Assembly: GCF_900109655.1 (NCBI RefSeq)
Contig: NZ_FOAT01000002.1
Span: forward strand, 276,657 to 340,656
Source of the DNA: Hominimerdicola alba
Lineage (GTDB): Bacteria > Bacillota > Clostridia > Oscillospirales > Ruminococcaceae
Direction: 5' to 3'
DNA length: 64,000 bases
Shown piece by piece: positions 7,903-16,060 of this stretch; within the stretch, counting starts at the first letter, position 1, and each line of letters opens with the position of its first letter. The notes beneath the pieces are model-generated. The model did no database searches and was not told the DNA's origin. It saw only the letters and a list, made by a program, of their open reading frames with translations. A program made the position numbers and the translations under genes.

Positions 7903-8361
7903 ATGAAAACAATGAAAAAAAGAATCATCTCACTCGCGATGGCAGCGGTTTCTGCTGTTACTATGATATCTAGCGGAATTACTGCAAGTGCTGATTATTG
8001 GGATAAAAAGCCCATCTTATTCAAAAAGGATGGACTCAATATAACATGGAACGAAAAATCAAGTCATTATGAAATAAAACATTTGCGTGGTGATTTAAAT
8101 AGAAATGGTACTTTGGACGATGAGGACTTTAGACGTTTGACCGCTTATGTCAAGGGCGCTCCAGCCGAGTACTATCACGGAAACATGCCGATTCTGGTGC
8201 TTGGAAATGGCGGTGCTACGTTTTATGAAAAAGATTTTATCTCACACTTTGGTGATATAAACTTTGATGGAAAAGTTAATGTTACAGATATTGTTATTCT
8301 TGCAGCACACTTAAAAGGAAAGAGAACTCTCGATAAGACTTTAACTTGGGGTGTTCACTAA
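7903..8361 (+). CDS. Small secreted protein with a split type I dockerin
   Basis: A 152-residue protein with a signal peptide (positive MKTMKKR start, hydrophobic core, likely cleavage after about residue 30, SASA-like). Two calcium-loop dockerin repeats are seen: DLNRNGTLDDED with RRLTAYVKG, and DINFDGKVNVTD with VILAAHLKGKR. They are separated by about 40 residues rather than adjacent. There is no catalytic domain, so the protein is little more than a dockerin with an N-terminal extension of about 30 residues. It may bind a cohesin on a scaffoldin or cell surface. Confidence 0.85.
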   Translation: MKTMKKRIISLAMAAVSAVTMISSGITASADYWDKKPILFKKDGLNITWNEKSSHYEIKHLRGDLNRNGTLDDEDFRRLTAYVKGAPAEYYHGNMPILVLGNGGATFYEKDFISHFGDINFDGKVNVTDIVILAAHLKGKRTLDKTLTWGVH

Positions 8362-8388
8362 TTATCCGTAGGGCTCTCCTGAGATTTG

Positions 8389-8418
8389 AAAAGCCATGCT
8401 TTAATGCATGGCTTTTTT
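8389..8418 (+). terminator. Terminator after the dockerin gene
   Basis: AAAAGCCATGC and GCATGGCTTTT form a stem with a short loop, ending in six T residues. Confidence 0.9.
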
Positions 8419-8525
8419 GTTGTTTAATAAACATCAAAGAGGAAGCGAAAAACTAACGCATATGTATTTGTGTCGAAAATAGCGAAATAAAAATTATAAA
8501 TTGTGAATTATTTTTGCTTTTGTAC

Positions 8526-8554
8526 TTGTAAAGCAGGTTGAAATGTGTTATACT
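8526..8554 (+). promoter_or_regulatory. Promoter of the PH-domain gene pair
   Basis: TTGTAA, 17 bases, TATACT, about 75 bases before the start at 8630. Confidence 0.7.
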
Positions 8555-8629
8555 TAATATGTATAACTGTCGGCACAGGCGGGAAAAACCATAAAAGTAT
8601 ACATTTACCATAACTTAGGAGCAGAGGAT

Positions 8630-9103
8630 ATGAAGATCTACAAGCTTTCAAAAAGACCGCTGGCGCTTATATATGCGCTGCTGGGTGCTATACTTTTTTT
8701 CATCAGGTTCGCGCTGAACTTGGTGCTTGACCTTATGGAGAAGTACGCCCATATACACAGCAGTTTTGCGGATTACTATGTATTGCTGCCTTTGTGGGTC
8801 ATTGCGGCGCTTTTCGCTGTGCTTGTGCTGCCATTTTATTTCCATAAGGCGGGCTACACTGTATCGGATAAGGAGATTACCGCCCAAAGCGGGCTTTTTA
8901 TCACTTCAAAGCAGTTCATGCTGACCTCGGCGGTGAAATCTGTTACCTGCATACTGCTCCCTCTGGGCAGGCTGACGGGTATGAATTTCATAATACTCAA
9001 CGCTCTGGGTTCACGGCTGGTGATACCTTTTTTAAACAGGCGGGATGCTGAGGAGATAATGAATCTGGTAAACAATTCCATCAGGAGCAGGATAGAGGAA
9101 TGA
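8630..9103 (+). CDS. Bacterial PH-domain membrane protein (YdbS-like)
   Basis: A 157-residue protein with two N-terminal membrane segments (about 13-33 and 48-68) and a C-terminal bacterial PH domain (PF03703 type) starting near GYTVSDKEITAQSGLF. It pairs with the larger PH protein downstream, the stop and start overlapping as ATGA. In Bacillus subtilis the YdbS/YdbT pair is linked to export or resistance to bacteriocin-like peptides; carrying that role over is inference. Confidence 0.8.
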   Translation: MKIYKLSKRPLALIYALLGAILFFIRFALNLVLDLMEKYAHIHSSFADYYVLLPLWVIAALFAVLVLPFYFHKAGYTVSDKEITAQSGLFITSKQFMLTSAVKSVTCILLPLGRLTGMNFIILNALGSRLVIPFLNRRDAEEIMNLVNNSIRSRIEE

Positions 9104-10599
9104 AAGACGAATACAAGGGCATACGCGGGTTTTTCAGGCGGCGGCAGCACCCTGTAAAGATCATAATGTATATCGCAAAGTATCTCTGGCTTCTGCTGAT
9201 ACCTCTTGCAAAATACCTTATCGCGACACAGTTCGATTTTCAAAGCTGGGTAAAGACCAACTGGGTGGATATACTTACCCTTTCGGTGATATTCGGATAC
9301 GGCATACTGCGTTGGGTGTTCATATACTTCGAGATAGAAGAAGACAGCATAATCGCTCACACGGGTTATTTCGGCATTGAAAAGACACAGGTGTATTTCA
9401 GCGAGATGTCTTCAATGTCACTGTGTCAGGGGTATATATTCAGGTTTTTGGGAGCGTGTACGGTATATATCGATACGGATGCAAAAAGCATACAGAACAC
9501 GGATATACGGCTTGATATCAGCCAGAAACAGGCATTCAGGATATACGAGCTTGCCACGCAGCGATGCCGCAACAAGCCGAAGTACATTTTCAACACTCAG
9601 AAGAGAAGTCTGTTGATATTTTCGCTGCTTTTTTCTTCCACACTTTCGGGTATGCTGCTTACTCTGACCTTTATATATCAGGCGTACAGGATAGTCGGGC
9701 GTGAGATAGAGGAAGAATTTCTGGCAAAGGTGAATACTCAGCTGGAAAAAATGACACTGCATATACCCAAGTATCTGATAGTTGCGGCGCTGGTGGTAGC
9801 TGGCAGCTGGTTTGTATCTTTTATATCAAACCTTTTGCGGCACTGGGGATTCAGCTGTACGCGGTGTGCGGATATGCTGCTGATAAGCAGCGGCAAGGGT
9901 ACAAAGCGGCGGCATATCATAATGCGCGAGAGGATAAATTATATCGATTATCAGCAGTCCATGTTCATGAAGCTTTTCGGCATATGTTCGGTGCAGCTGC
10001 ACTGCACGGGCTACGGCAAGCGCAGACTGGAACTTTCGGCGCTGGTGCCAATAACTACCACTATATCGGCGGAGACTTCCGTAAGACTGCTTATGCCGAA
10101 TATGCCCTCTGTGGGATACGATGTGCGCACAGGCTGGGGAGATATCAGGAGATTTGTGACTTTGCCGCTTTTGATATGTCTTCTGCCGGGAGCGTTATAT
10201 GAATTCCTTTGCAGGCTGATACCGCGCTTTGAGATGGTGATAAAAACTATCCCTGACTGGAAGAGCGCTCTGACAAATCTGGCGGTGATATCCGTTGTGC
10301 CGCTGGTGTGGCTGGTGATAGTAAAGGTCAATGCGGCATTCCACACGGCGGTGGGCTTTGAGGGCGGACACTGTATGCTTTCTTATTGCAGATTCTACCG
10401 CTTTCACAGGGCTTCTGTCAGGATAGACAGGATAAGCAAGATAATGATTAGGAGAAACCCTTTTCAGCGGATGAACGGGACTTGTCACCTTTATGTGTAC
10501 ACTTCGGCAGAGGGTTCAAGCTGCCATGTGGTAAAGGGACTGAATTACGAGAAGCTGACCTGTGCCATGCAGAAAGCGGGTCTGCTGGAAAATATATGA
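9100..10599 (+). CDS. Large bacterial PH-domain membrane protein (YdbT-like)
   Basis: A 499-residue protein with several membrane segments (about 18-40, 52-72, 170-195, 225-250, 350-375, 395-420) and repeated PH-domain modules, each beginning with a pattern like FEIEEDSIIAHTGYFGIEKTQ. This architecture of membrane hairpins alternating with PH domains is that of YdbT. It starts inside the stop codon of the upstream YdbS-like gene, so the two are translated together and probably form one membrane complex. Confidence 0.8.
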   Translation: MKDEYKGIRGFFRRRQHPVKIIMYIAKYLWLLLIPLAKYLIATQFDFQSWVKTNWVDILTLSVIFGYGILRWVFIYFEIEEDSIIAHTGYFGIEKTQVYFSEMSSMSLCQGYIFRFLGACTVYIDTDAKSIQNTDIRLDISQKQAFRIYELATQRCRNKPKYIFNTQKRSLLIFSLLFSSTLSGMLLTLTFIYQAYRIVGREIEEEFLAKVNTQLEKMTLHIPKYLIVAALVVAGSWFVSFISNLLRHWGFSCTRCADMLLISSGKGTKRRHIIMRERINYIDYQQSMFMKLFGICSVQLHCTGYGKRRLELSALVPITTTISAETSVRLLMPNMPSVGYDVRTGWGDIRRFVTLPLLICLLPGALYEFLCRLIPRFEMVIKTIPDWKSALTNLAVISVVPLVWLVIVKVNAAFHTAVGFEGGHCMLSYCRFYRFHRASVRIDRISKIMIRRNPFQRMNGTCHLYVYTSAEGSSCHVVKGLNYEKLTCAMQKAGLLENI

Positions 10600-10613
10600 T
10601 ATGAGGATAAGAT

Positions 10614-11429
10614 ATGGCGGAGGCTAAACTCATTATAACAAAGATAACCGATTATGGCACATACCCCATGTGGGCGGAAGCAGAACTCACCGACCGCTTT
10701 GGGAATATACACGTTTTTAAAGATAAACTGCCTATATTCGCTTATGATGATACGGACGATACCTGCCCTCGGGAGGGCGTGGTGAGGTGCTTTATCAAGG
10801 AAGAACATGACAGCTATTATGTTATCGATACAAGATACCCCGATGATGTTGAGAGCGAAGACGGAGAAACATGGTTCGAGGTTAAAAAGGAAGATGTCAC
10901 TCCACAGCTTGAAAAAAGCAAAGGCATGACCCTCATAAGAGATGAATCTTTTGAAAAGGTCTATAAGGGCTATGATGAAAGTGTTATAGAGTATTTTATC
11001 ATGAAGAGCCATGAGCATTATGAGGGCGAAAGGTCTCACAGAAATGCGGCGCTGTTCGCTATGGAGATGTTTAACAGTTTAAGCGTGGCAGACGATGGAT
11101 ATGCGCTGAGCTATGCTACGGATATGATGAAGTGTGAAGCTGTCAGTACGGAAGAATTCTTCGGCGGCCCTGATTTCCTACAGAAGTGCAGATACTACCG
11201 CGCTTTTATCGACCCGCCCTATGGTTCTCACTATAATGTCGATGATTTCAGGCGCATAAACTCCATGCTGTTCCCGAAAGGGGTACAGGACACCGAGATA
11301 TACAGCTGGAGCCATGACTGGTCGGAATATTTTGACGACGGGAATGAATGGTGGGGCTCTATGTATTATACCATATATGACAGAACGATTGGCAGATTTG
11401 TAGTTATAGCCGCATCTGCCACGGACTAG
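10614..11429 (+). CDS. Hypothetical cytosolic protein
   Basis: A 271-residue acidic protein rich in Asp, Glu, Tyr and Trp, without signal peptide or membrane segment. The N-terminal 90 residues look beta-rich; the C-terminal half contains many aromatic residues (for example DWSEYFDDGNEWWGSMYY). I do not recognise a family. The ATG follows ATGAGGATAAGAT. It starts 15 bases after the YdbT-like gene and is followed 10 bases later by another unknown gene. Confidence 0.7.
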   Translation: MAEAKLIITKITDYGTYPMWAEAELTDRFGNIHVFKDKLPIFAYDDTDDTCPREGVVRCFIKEEHDSYYVIDTRYPDDVESEDGETWFEVKKEDVTPQLEKSKGMTLIRDESFEKVYKGYDESVIEYFIMKSHEHYEGERSHRNAALFAMEMFNSLSVADDGYALSYATDMMKCEAVSTEEFFGGPDFLQKCRYYRAFIDPPYGSHYNVDDFRRINSMLFPKGVQDTEIYSWSHDWSEYFDDGNEWWGSMYYTIYDRTIGRFVVIAASATD

Positions 11430-11438
11430 GAGGGGACT

Positions 11439-11831
11439 ATGGAAGAATATCCTGTTAAGCTGAAAAAACTTGCAGACGGTACTTTTTCTGATATCGTTGT
11501 AAAAGAGGACGATAACGGCGAAACGATAAAGTTTTCTGCACAGATGGACGGCAAGATATTCGTCGGTGAGGATGAGGACTATCTTACAGCTTTCAGAAAG
11601 CTGAGGGACGTTCTTCTCTCGGCGGGGTACGGTATGTGCTGTGCAGGTGCGCTGGTGAACGCTTTGCAGTCAGGCATGATGGCGGGAAGCGACAGGGTGT
11701 ATCTTGTGAAGCTAGGTGAAAAGCCATCGATGAAAAACGCAGTGGGGATATTCGACCCTGCGGGAGCGGATATATTCCCCGACAGCAGAGCGCAGGAGAT
11801 ATACGCAGAGAGATTCTTTGATTCGATATAA
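11439..11831 (+). CDS. Hypothetical cytosolic protein
   Basis: A 130-residue protein with a good ribosome site (AGGAGGGGACT). It has no signal or membrane segment. The C-terminal part (YLVKLGEKPSMKNAVGIFD) resembles small proteins of unknown function that sit near secretion or immunity genes, but I cannot name a family. It is the last of four closely spaced genes before cheA. Confidence 0.7.
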   Translation: MEEYPVKLKKLADGTFSDIVVKEDDNGETIKFSAQMDGKIFVGEDEDYLTAFRKLRDVLLSAGYGMCCAGALVNALQSGMMAGSDRVYLVKLGEKPSMKNAVGIFDPAGADIFPDSRAQEIYAERFFDSI

Positions 11832-11861
11832 AAACATCTGAAAAACGGGTGGTGATAGTAT

Positions 11862-14285
11862 ATGCCAAAATTTGATGAGAGCATGGAAAGCATGGTCGAT
11901 ACCTTTTTGTTTGAAACGGGCGAACTGCTTGAAAACCTTGACGAGATACTCATGCGTGCCGAACAGGCGGAAGAGATATCCATGATAGAAGAGAGCGACA
12001 TCGCTGAGATATTCCGTACCATGCATACGATAAAGGGTTCGGCGGCGATGATGGGCTTACAGAATATGTCTACCCTTGCCCATGCGATGGAGGATATGTT
12101 TTTCATAATACGCGAGAAGACCTATGTACGCACGGACAAGGCGGCGCTGTTCGACCTGCTTTACAAAAGCAGTGATGCCCTGAAAGCCGAGCTAGAAAAT
12201 CTTACCGATGAGGATATACCGCTTACCGATTTTTCCGAGATGATCGGGAAGATACACGAGTTGGCAGCGTTTTTCAAGGGCGAGGGCGGAGTCGTTGATG
12301 AACAGAGCGCTGACGTTCCTGCCGATATCTTTGATGAGAACGAGCCTGCGGATATGCTGACATACAAGCTCATCTATGACGATGCCTGCCAGATGCCGTC
12401 TGCAAGGGCGATAGTGCTGATACGCAAGCTGGGGGCTTTTGCAGAGGTTTGCAGGACTATTCCTGCGGATATGGACGATGATAATGCAGATGGTCAGATA
12501 AAGAGCGCGGGGCTTTACATAAAGCTTGTTACCGATGACCGCAATGCTGTTGAAAAGGTACTTTCTTCGGCGCTGAATGTTGAAAACTTTGAGCTGTTTA
12601 CCAAAGACAAACTGAGATCTGCATCGGGCGGAAAGGGAAGTGCTGTCAAGCCTGCGGTGCATATCCCCGAGGGAATATTTCTGCCAGATGACGGTGAAGA
12701 ACTTCTGACATACAGGGTAACATACAGCGAAAGCTGTGCTATGCCATCGGCAAGGGCGATAGTACTGCTGAGAAAGCTGGGGGCGGTATCCGAGGTATGC
12801 CGCACTGTTCCGCCTGACATGGACGGTGATGATGCTGATGATGCCATCAAGAAAAACGGTCTTTACATAAAACTTATCACAGACGATACCTCCGCTGTTG
12901 AGAAGATGCTCCAAAGCGGTATCAATGTTGAAAGCGCTGGCAGGGTCGATAAGAACGACTTAGCAAAAGAAGCACCAAAAGCCGAGAGCACATCCACAGC
13001 GGAAGTTCCCGCTGAAGATCAGGAAGAGCCAAAAGCGCCTGCCGATCAGTCCCCGAAGCCCGCAGCCAAGGCTCAGAAAAAAGAGCAGAGTATGCTTACT
13101 GTCAAGCTGGAAAAGCTTGATAAGCTCCTAGACCTTGTTTCGGAGATAGTTATCGCTGAAAGTGCGGTAACTTCCTCTCCCGACCTCAGGGGACTGGAGA
13201 CCAAGCTTGACCGCTTCAACAAATCCTCACGTGAGCTGAAAAAGCTTACGGACGAATTACAGGACGTTGTAATGTCTCTGAGAATGGTGCCAGTATCGAC
13301 GGCTTTCCAGAAGATGAACAGGGTAGTCCGCGATATGAACAACACGCTGAAAAAGAATGCCAATCTGGTTTTCAGGGGCGAGGATACCGAGGTTGATAAA
13401 TCCATAATCGATATGCTTGGCGACCCGCTGATGCACATCGTCAGGAACGCTGTTGACCATGGTATAGAAACTCCCGAGGTACGCGCGGCTTCCGGCAAGA
13501 AAAATCCGCCTACTGTTACCCTGAGTGCGGGGTATGAATCCAATGAAGTTGTGATATCCTGCAAGGATAACGGCGCGGGCATGGACGCCACTAAGATAAT
13601 GGCAAAGGCGAAGAAGAATGGTTTGCTGACAAAGCCAGAGAGCGAGTACACCGAAAGGGAGATATTCAATTTTGTTGTTGCCGCAGGTTTTTCTACCAAC
13701 GAAACAGTTACCCAGTACAGCGGCCGCGGCGTGGGCATGGACGTTGTAAAGCAGAATATCGAAAAGGTGGGCGGAAAGCTGACAGTCAACTCAAAACTGG
13801 GCAAGGGCAGTACCTTTACCATAAGGATACCCCTGTCCCTTTCTATCGTCGATGTGCTGAGTGTTGAGATAGGCAGCAGCAGTATATCCATACCTGCATT
13901 GTCGGTAAGAGAAGCATTCTCCTGCAAGTCGGAAAGTGTTATCACCGACCCTGACGGCAATGAGTTCGTATATCTCAGGGACAAGTGTCTGCCGCTGGTA
14001 AGGCTGGGTGAAAAGCTTCAGCTGGAAACTGACATAACCGACCCCACAAAGGGCATTTGCATATACTGCCGCGAAGGCGCTTTTGAAGCCGTACTGCTGG
14101 CGGACAGGATAGTATGCGATCAGCAGGTGGTGGTAAAGCCTTTCTCGCCGCTGCTTGACGGACTTCACCTGAAAGAAGCGGGTCTTGCGGGCTGTTCTAT
14201 ACTTGGTGACGGCAGTATGACCATAATACTCGATATGTTCTCATTGCTGGGCGGTGAAACAGGGGAGGAGGCTGCTAATGGCTGA
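11862..14285 (+). CDS. cheA: Chemotaxis-type histidine kinase CheA with two P2-like repeats
   Basis: An 807-residue kinase. In order: HPt domain with phospho-acceptor His55 in MHTIKGSAAMMG; two similar modules at about 165-245 and 281-358, both containing MPSARAIVL.RKLGA and VCRT.P.DMD, in the position of the CheY-binding P2 domain; an Ala/Pro-rich linker; P3 dimerisation helices (about 400-460); the ATPase domain with HIVRNAVDHG (N box), DNGAGM (G1) and GRGVGMDVV (G2); a C-terminal CheW-like domain. No response regulator, receptor or flagellar gene is nearby. Confidence 0.93.
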   Translation: MPKFDESMESMVDTFLFETGELLENLDEILMRAEQAEEISMIEESDIAEIFRTMHTIKGSAAMMGLQNMSTLAHAMEDMFFIIREKTYVRTDKAALFDLLYKSSDALKAELENLTDEDIPLTDFSEMIGKIHELAAFFKGEGGVVDEQSADVPADIFDENEPADMLTYKLIYDDACQMPSARAIVLIRKLGAFAEVCRTIPADMDDDNADGQIKSAGLYIKLVTDDRNAVEKVLSSALNVENFELFTKDKLRSASGGKGSAVKPAVHIPEGIFLPDDGEELLTYRVTYSESCAMPSARAIVLLRKLGAVSEVCRTVPPDMDGDDADDAIKKNGLYIKLITDDTSAVEKMLQSGINVESAGRVDKNDLAKEAPKAESTSTAEVPAEDQEEPKAPADQSPKPAAKAQKKEQSMLTVKLEKLDKLLDLVSEIVIAESAVTSSPDLRGLETKLDRFNKSSRELKKLTDELQDVVMSLRMVPVSTAFQKMNRVVRDMNNTLKKNANLVFRGEDTEVDKSIIDMLGDPLMHIVRNAVDHGIETPEVRAASGKKNPPTVTLSAGYESNEVVISCKDNGAGMDATKIMAKAKKNGLLTKPESEYTEREIFNFVVAAGFSTNETVTQYSGRGVGMDVVKQNIEKVGGKLTVNSKLGKGSTFTIRIPLSLSIVDVLSVEIGSSSISIPALSVREAFSCKSESVITDPDGNEFVYLRDKCLPLVRLGEKLQLETDITDPTKGICIYCREGAFEAVLLADRIVCDQQVVVKPFSPLLDGLHLKEAGLAGCSILGDGSMTIILDMFSLLGGETGEEAANG

Positions 14286-14712
14286 TATTTACGAACTTCT
14301 TGATAACGGCGGTCAGCTGCTGACCTTTACCGTAGGTGGAGAGCATTACGGATTTTACATACTCAGCGTTGCGGATATCATCGAGATGCCCGAATTTACC
14401 CTGATACCCACAGCTCCGCCCTATGTTCTGGGGCTGATGAATCACCGCGGTAAGGCTGTGCCTGTTATGGATCTCAGGCTTCGCATGGGACTTCCTCAGG
14501 GGGAGTACGATGACAGAAGCTGTGTTATCGTTATCGAGGTCAACACCATGCAGTGCGGTCTGGTGGTGGACAGGGTCAGCGATGTTGAAAACGTCACTTC
14601 CGATATGATAGCCCGTTCTCCTGTGGATAACGGGTTGGTAAAGGGCTTCGTTATCCGCGAAGACAAGCCGAAGATATCCATACTCGACCCCGAGGCTGTT
14701 GCAAGGACATAA
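14278..14712 (+). CDS. cheW: CheW adaptor protein
   Basis: A 144-residue CheW-domain protein that would couple receptors to CheA. Family pattern is seen in FTVGGEHYGFYILSVADIIE, then VLGLMNHRGKAVPVMDLRLR. The start chosen is ATG 14278 (MADIYELL), with GGGGAGGAGG eight bases upstream and an 8-base overlap with the cheA stop; a longer reading from 14254 has no ribosome site. It ends at a strong terminator, so cheA-cheW is a two-gene unit at the end of its operon. Confidence 0.93.
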   Translation: MADIYELLDNGGQLLTFTVGGEHYGFYILSVADIIEMPEFTLIPTAPPYVLGLMNHRGKAVPVMDLRLRMGLPQGEYDDRSCVIVIEVNTMQCGLVVDRVSDVENVTSDMIARSPVDNGLVKGFVIREDKPKISILDPEAVART

Positions 14713-14753
14713 AAAAACACGGACGGAAAGCATTCTGCGTTTCGTCCGTTTAT
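14711..14753. terminator. Bidirectional terminator between cheW and the VanY gene
   Basis: ACGGACGGAAA pairs with TTTCGTCCGT (one bulge). The minus-strand side is followed by seven T residues, and the plus side by TTTATTAT. Confidence 0.85.
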
Positions 14754-14761
14754 TATATGTA

Positions 14762-15604
14762 TCAGTGATAGTAGGAATCTATGCCCAGGTATTCTTCAAG
14801 GCAGAGACCCGAATCGGTTATCTTTCTTGCCAGGTCTTTACCGACGTATCTTACGTGCCAGGATTCGTACATGAAGCCTGTCTTGTCCTCTTTGCCGTAG
14901 GGATAGCGCAGTATGAATCCGTAATCGGCGCAGTGTGCGGCTATCCATTTGGCTTCGCGGGTGCCGTTGAAAGATGTGCTTGCATTGTTGATATCTATGG
15001 CAAGTCCTGTCTGGTGCTCGGAGTGTCCCGGTCTTGCGGAGTAGGTATCAGCCGCCCACTGACCGTCTCTGTTCACGTAGCTCCAGTAAAGCTGGCTCTG
15101 ATATGAGTAGCTTCTGAATCCCGAGCATATATTTAGGGATATGCCGTCGTTCCATGCGGCAGCCTGCATATTGTTGAACGCTTTCTGGGTCTCCGCTGTA
15201 AGTCCGTTGCCGTAATTCTGGGGCAGAGCGTAGCTCTTGTTTACAACGAGTATGCCGTCAACGTATGTAACTCCGTTCTTTACTTCGATAACAGGGCCTG
15301 TCGGCGCAAACTCGGAACCATCGAGATTTCGTTTTCCTTTTACAAAGGCTGCGAGCCTTGTGATGTCCGTATTGTTTACGGAGCCGTCGCCGTTTACATC
15401 TGCCGCTGCCAGCGCTTTATCAGAAAGCATCCTCTTGCCCTTGACAAATGCCGCAGTGAGGGTTATATCGGTGATGTTGACCTTGCCATCGCCATTGACA
15501 TCGCCGTTGCCCGCTTTTGCCGCAAATGCACACATGGTGCCTGCGATGACCGCAGCTGTAACAGCCGCAGCCGCCGAGATGATGAGTTTTGTTCCTTTTT
15601 TCAT
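14762..15604 (-). CDS. Secreted dockerin-linked D-Ala-D-Ala carboxypeptidase (VanY/M15B)
   Basis: A 280-residue secreted protein: signal peptide (about 1-29), a type I dockerin immediately after it (two loops, DVNGDGKVNITD and DVNGDGSVNNTD, each followed by a helix ending FVKGKR), then an M15B peptidase domain (about 115-280). The zinc-site motifs are SEHQTGLAIDI and ESWHVRYV. The enzyme would trim D-alanine from peptidoglycan stem peptides. Having the dockerin at the N-terminus of a cell-wall peptidase is unusual among dockerin proteins, most of which are glycoside hydrolases. Confidence 0.9.
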   Translation of the reverse strand: MKKGTKLIISAAAAVTAAVIAGTMCAFAAKAGNGDVNGDGKVNITDITLTAAFVKGKRMLSDKALAAADVNGDGSVNNTDITRLAAFVKGKRNLDGSEFAPTGPVIEVKNGVTYVDGILVVNKSYALPQNYGNGLTAETQKAFNNMQAAAWNDGISLNICSGFRSYSYQSQLYWSYVNRDGQWAADTYSARPGHSEHQTGLAIDINNASTSFNGTREAKWIAAHCADYGFILRYPYGKEDKTGFMYESWHVRYVGKDLARKITDSGLCLEEYLGIDSYYH

Positions 15605-15674
15605 AGTCTATGCCTCCATTATCAGATTTTTCCCTTGCGGGGTGTTGTACCGGTTTGTCCTTTTTTTGTGATGT

Positions 15675-15743
15675 CTAGATCCTGCGGGATGCGCATTTGA
15701 AATCGCAATAACTGCAAAGCAGGTCGCCGCCGCATTTGGGCAT
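15675..15743 (-). CDS. Possible Cys-rich 22-residue micro-ORF in the VanY leader
   Basis: In the transcribed leader of the VanY gene a 22-codon frame begins MPKCGGDLLCSYCDF and contains four Cys residues in a CGG.LLCSYCDFKC pattern. An AAAGGAG lies about 24 bases before the ATG, which is too far to be ideal. It could be a leader peptide, a relic of a zinc-ribbon protein, or chance. Confidence 0.3.
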   Translation of the reverse strand: MPKCGGDLLCSYCDFKCASRRI

Positions 15744-15818
15744 ATGCAGCTCGGCACGGTATCTGCTCCTTTAAAGCGTTATACCGCGAAAACACTGTGT
15801 CTGCGCTTGTTTGGATAT

Positions 15819-15847
15819 ATTATACACTATATCGATATCTATGTCAA
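15819..15847 (-). promoter_or_regulatory. Promoter of the dockerin-VanY gene
   Basis: Minus strand TTGACA, 17 bases, TATAAT (no mismatch). The gene starts about 205 bases further on, giving a long leader with several possible stems and the micro-ORF. Confidence 0.85.
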
Positions 15848-15873
15848 TAATTGCTTTTTCAATAATATAAAAT

Positions 15874-15946
15874 AGGTCTATCCCGCTGACACACCATTCT
15901 ATACAATATTATAGGGGGATGAAGTTGTGCGCTAAATGGATAGCAA
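15874..15946 (+). mobile_element. Internally deleted short copy of the repeat element (about 73 bp)
   Basis: The left end reads TATCCCGCTGACACACC, identical in pattern to the full elements. The right end reads GCTAAATGGATAGCAA, like GGTAAAGGGATAGTCAG. TAATATAAAAT on the left and TAATAAAAAT on the right look like a target duplication with one indel. The central hairpin and promoter box are absent. Confidence 0.55.
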
Positions 15947-15973
15947 TAATAAAAATTGATTTTTCTCAAGCTA

Positions 15974-16002
15974 TTGTTTTTTCGGTATGTATGTGCTATA
16001 AT
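15974..16002 (+). promoter_or_regulatory. Promoter of the leucine-rich-repeat protein gene
   Basis: TTGTTT, 17 bases, TATAAT with a TG extension (TGCTATAAT). Repeat element copy B lies between this promoter and the gene, inside the predicted leader. Confidence 0.75.
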
Positions 16003-16060
16003 AGCAATGTGTTAAAATATTTGTTTAGTGATCCATCAACTATCAATTTTATTAAAAAAT

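Noticed and set aside
13073-13984. A 303-codon frame antisense to cheA
   Set aside because: Ser/Thr-rich antisense wording without motifs; the sense strand has all kinase boxes.
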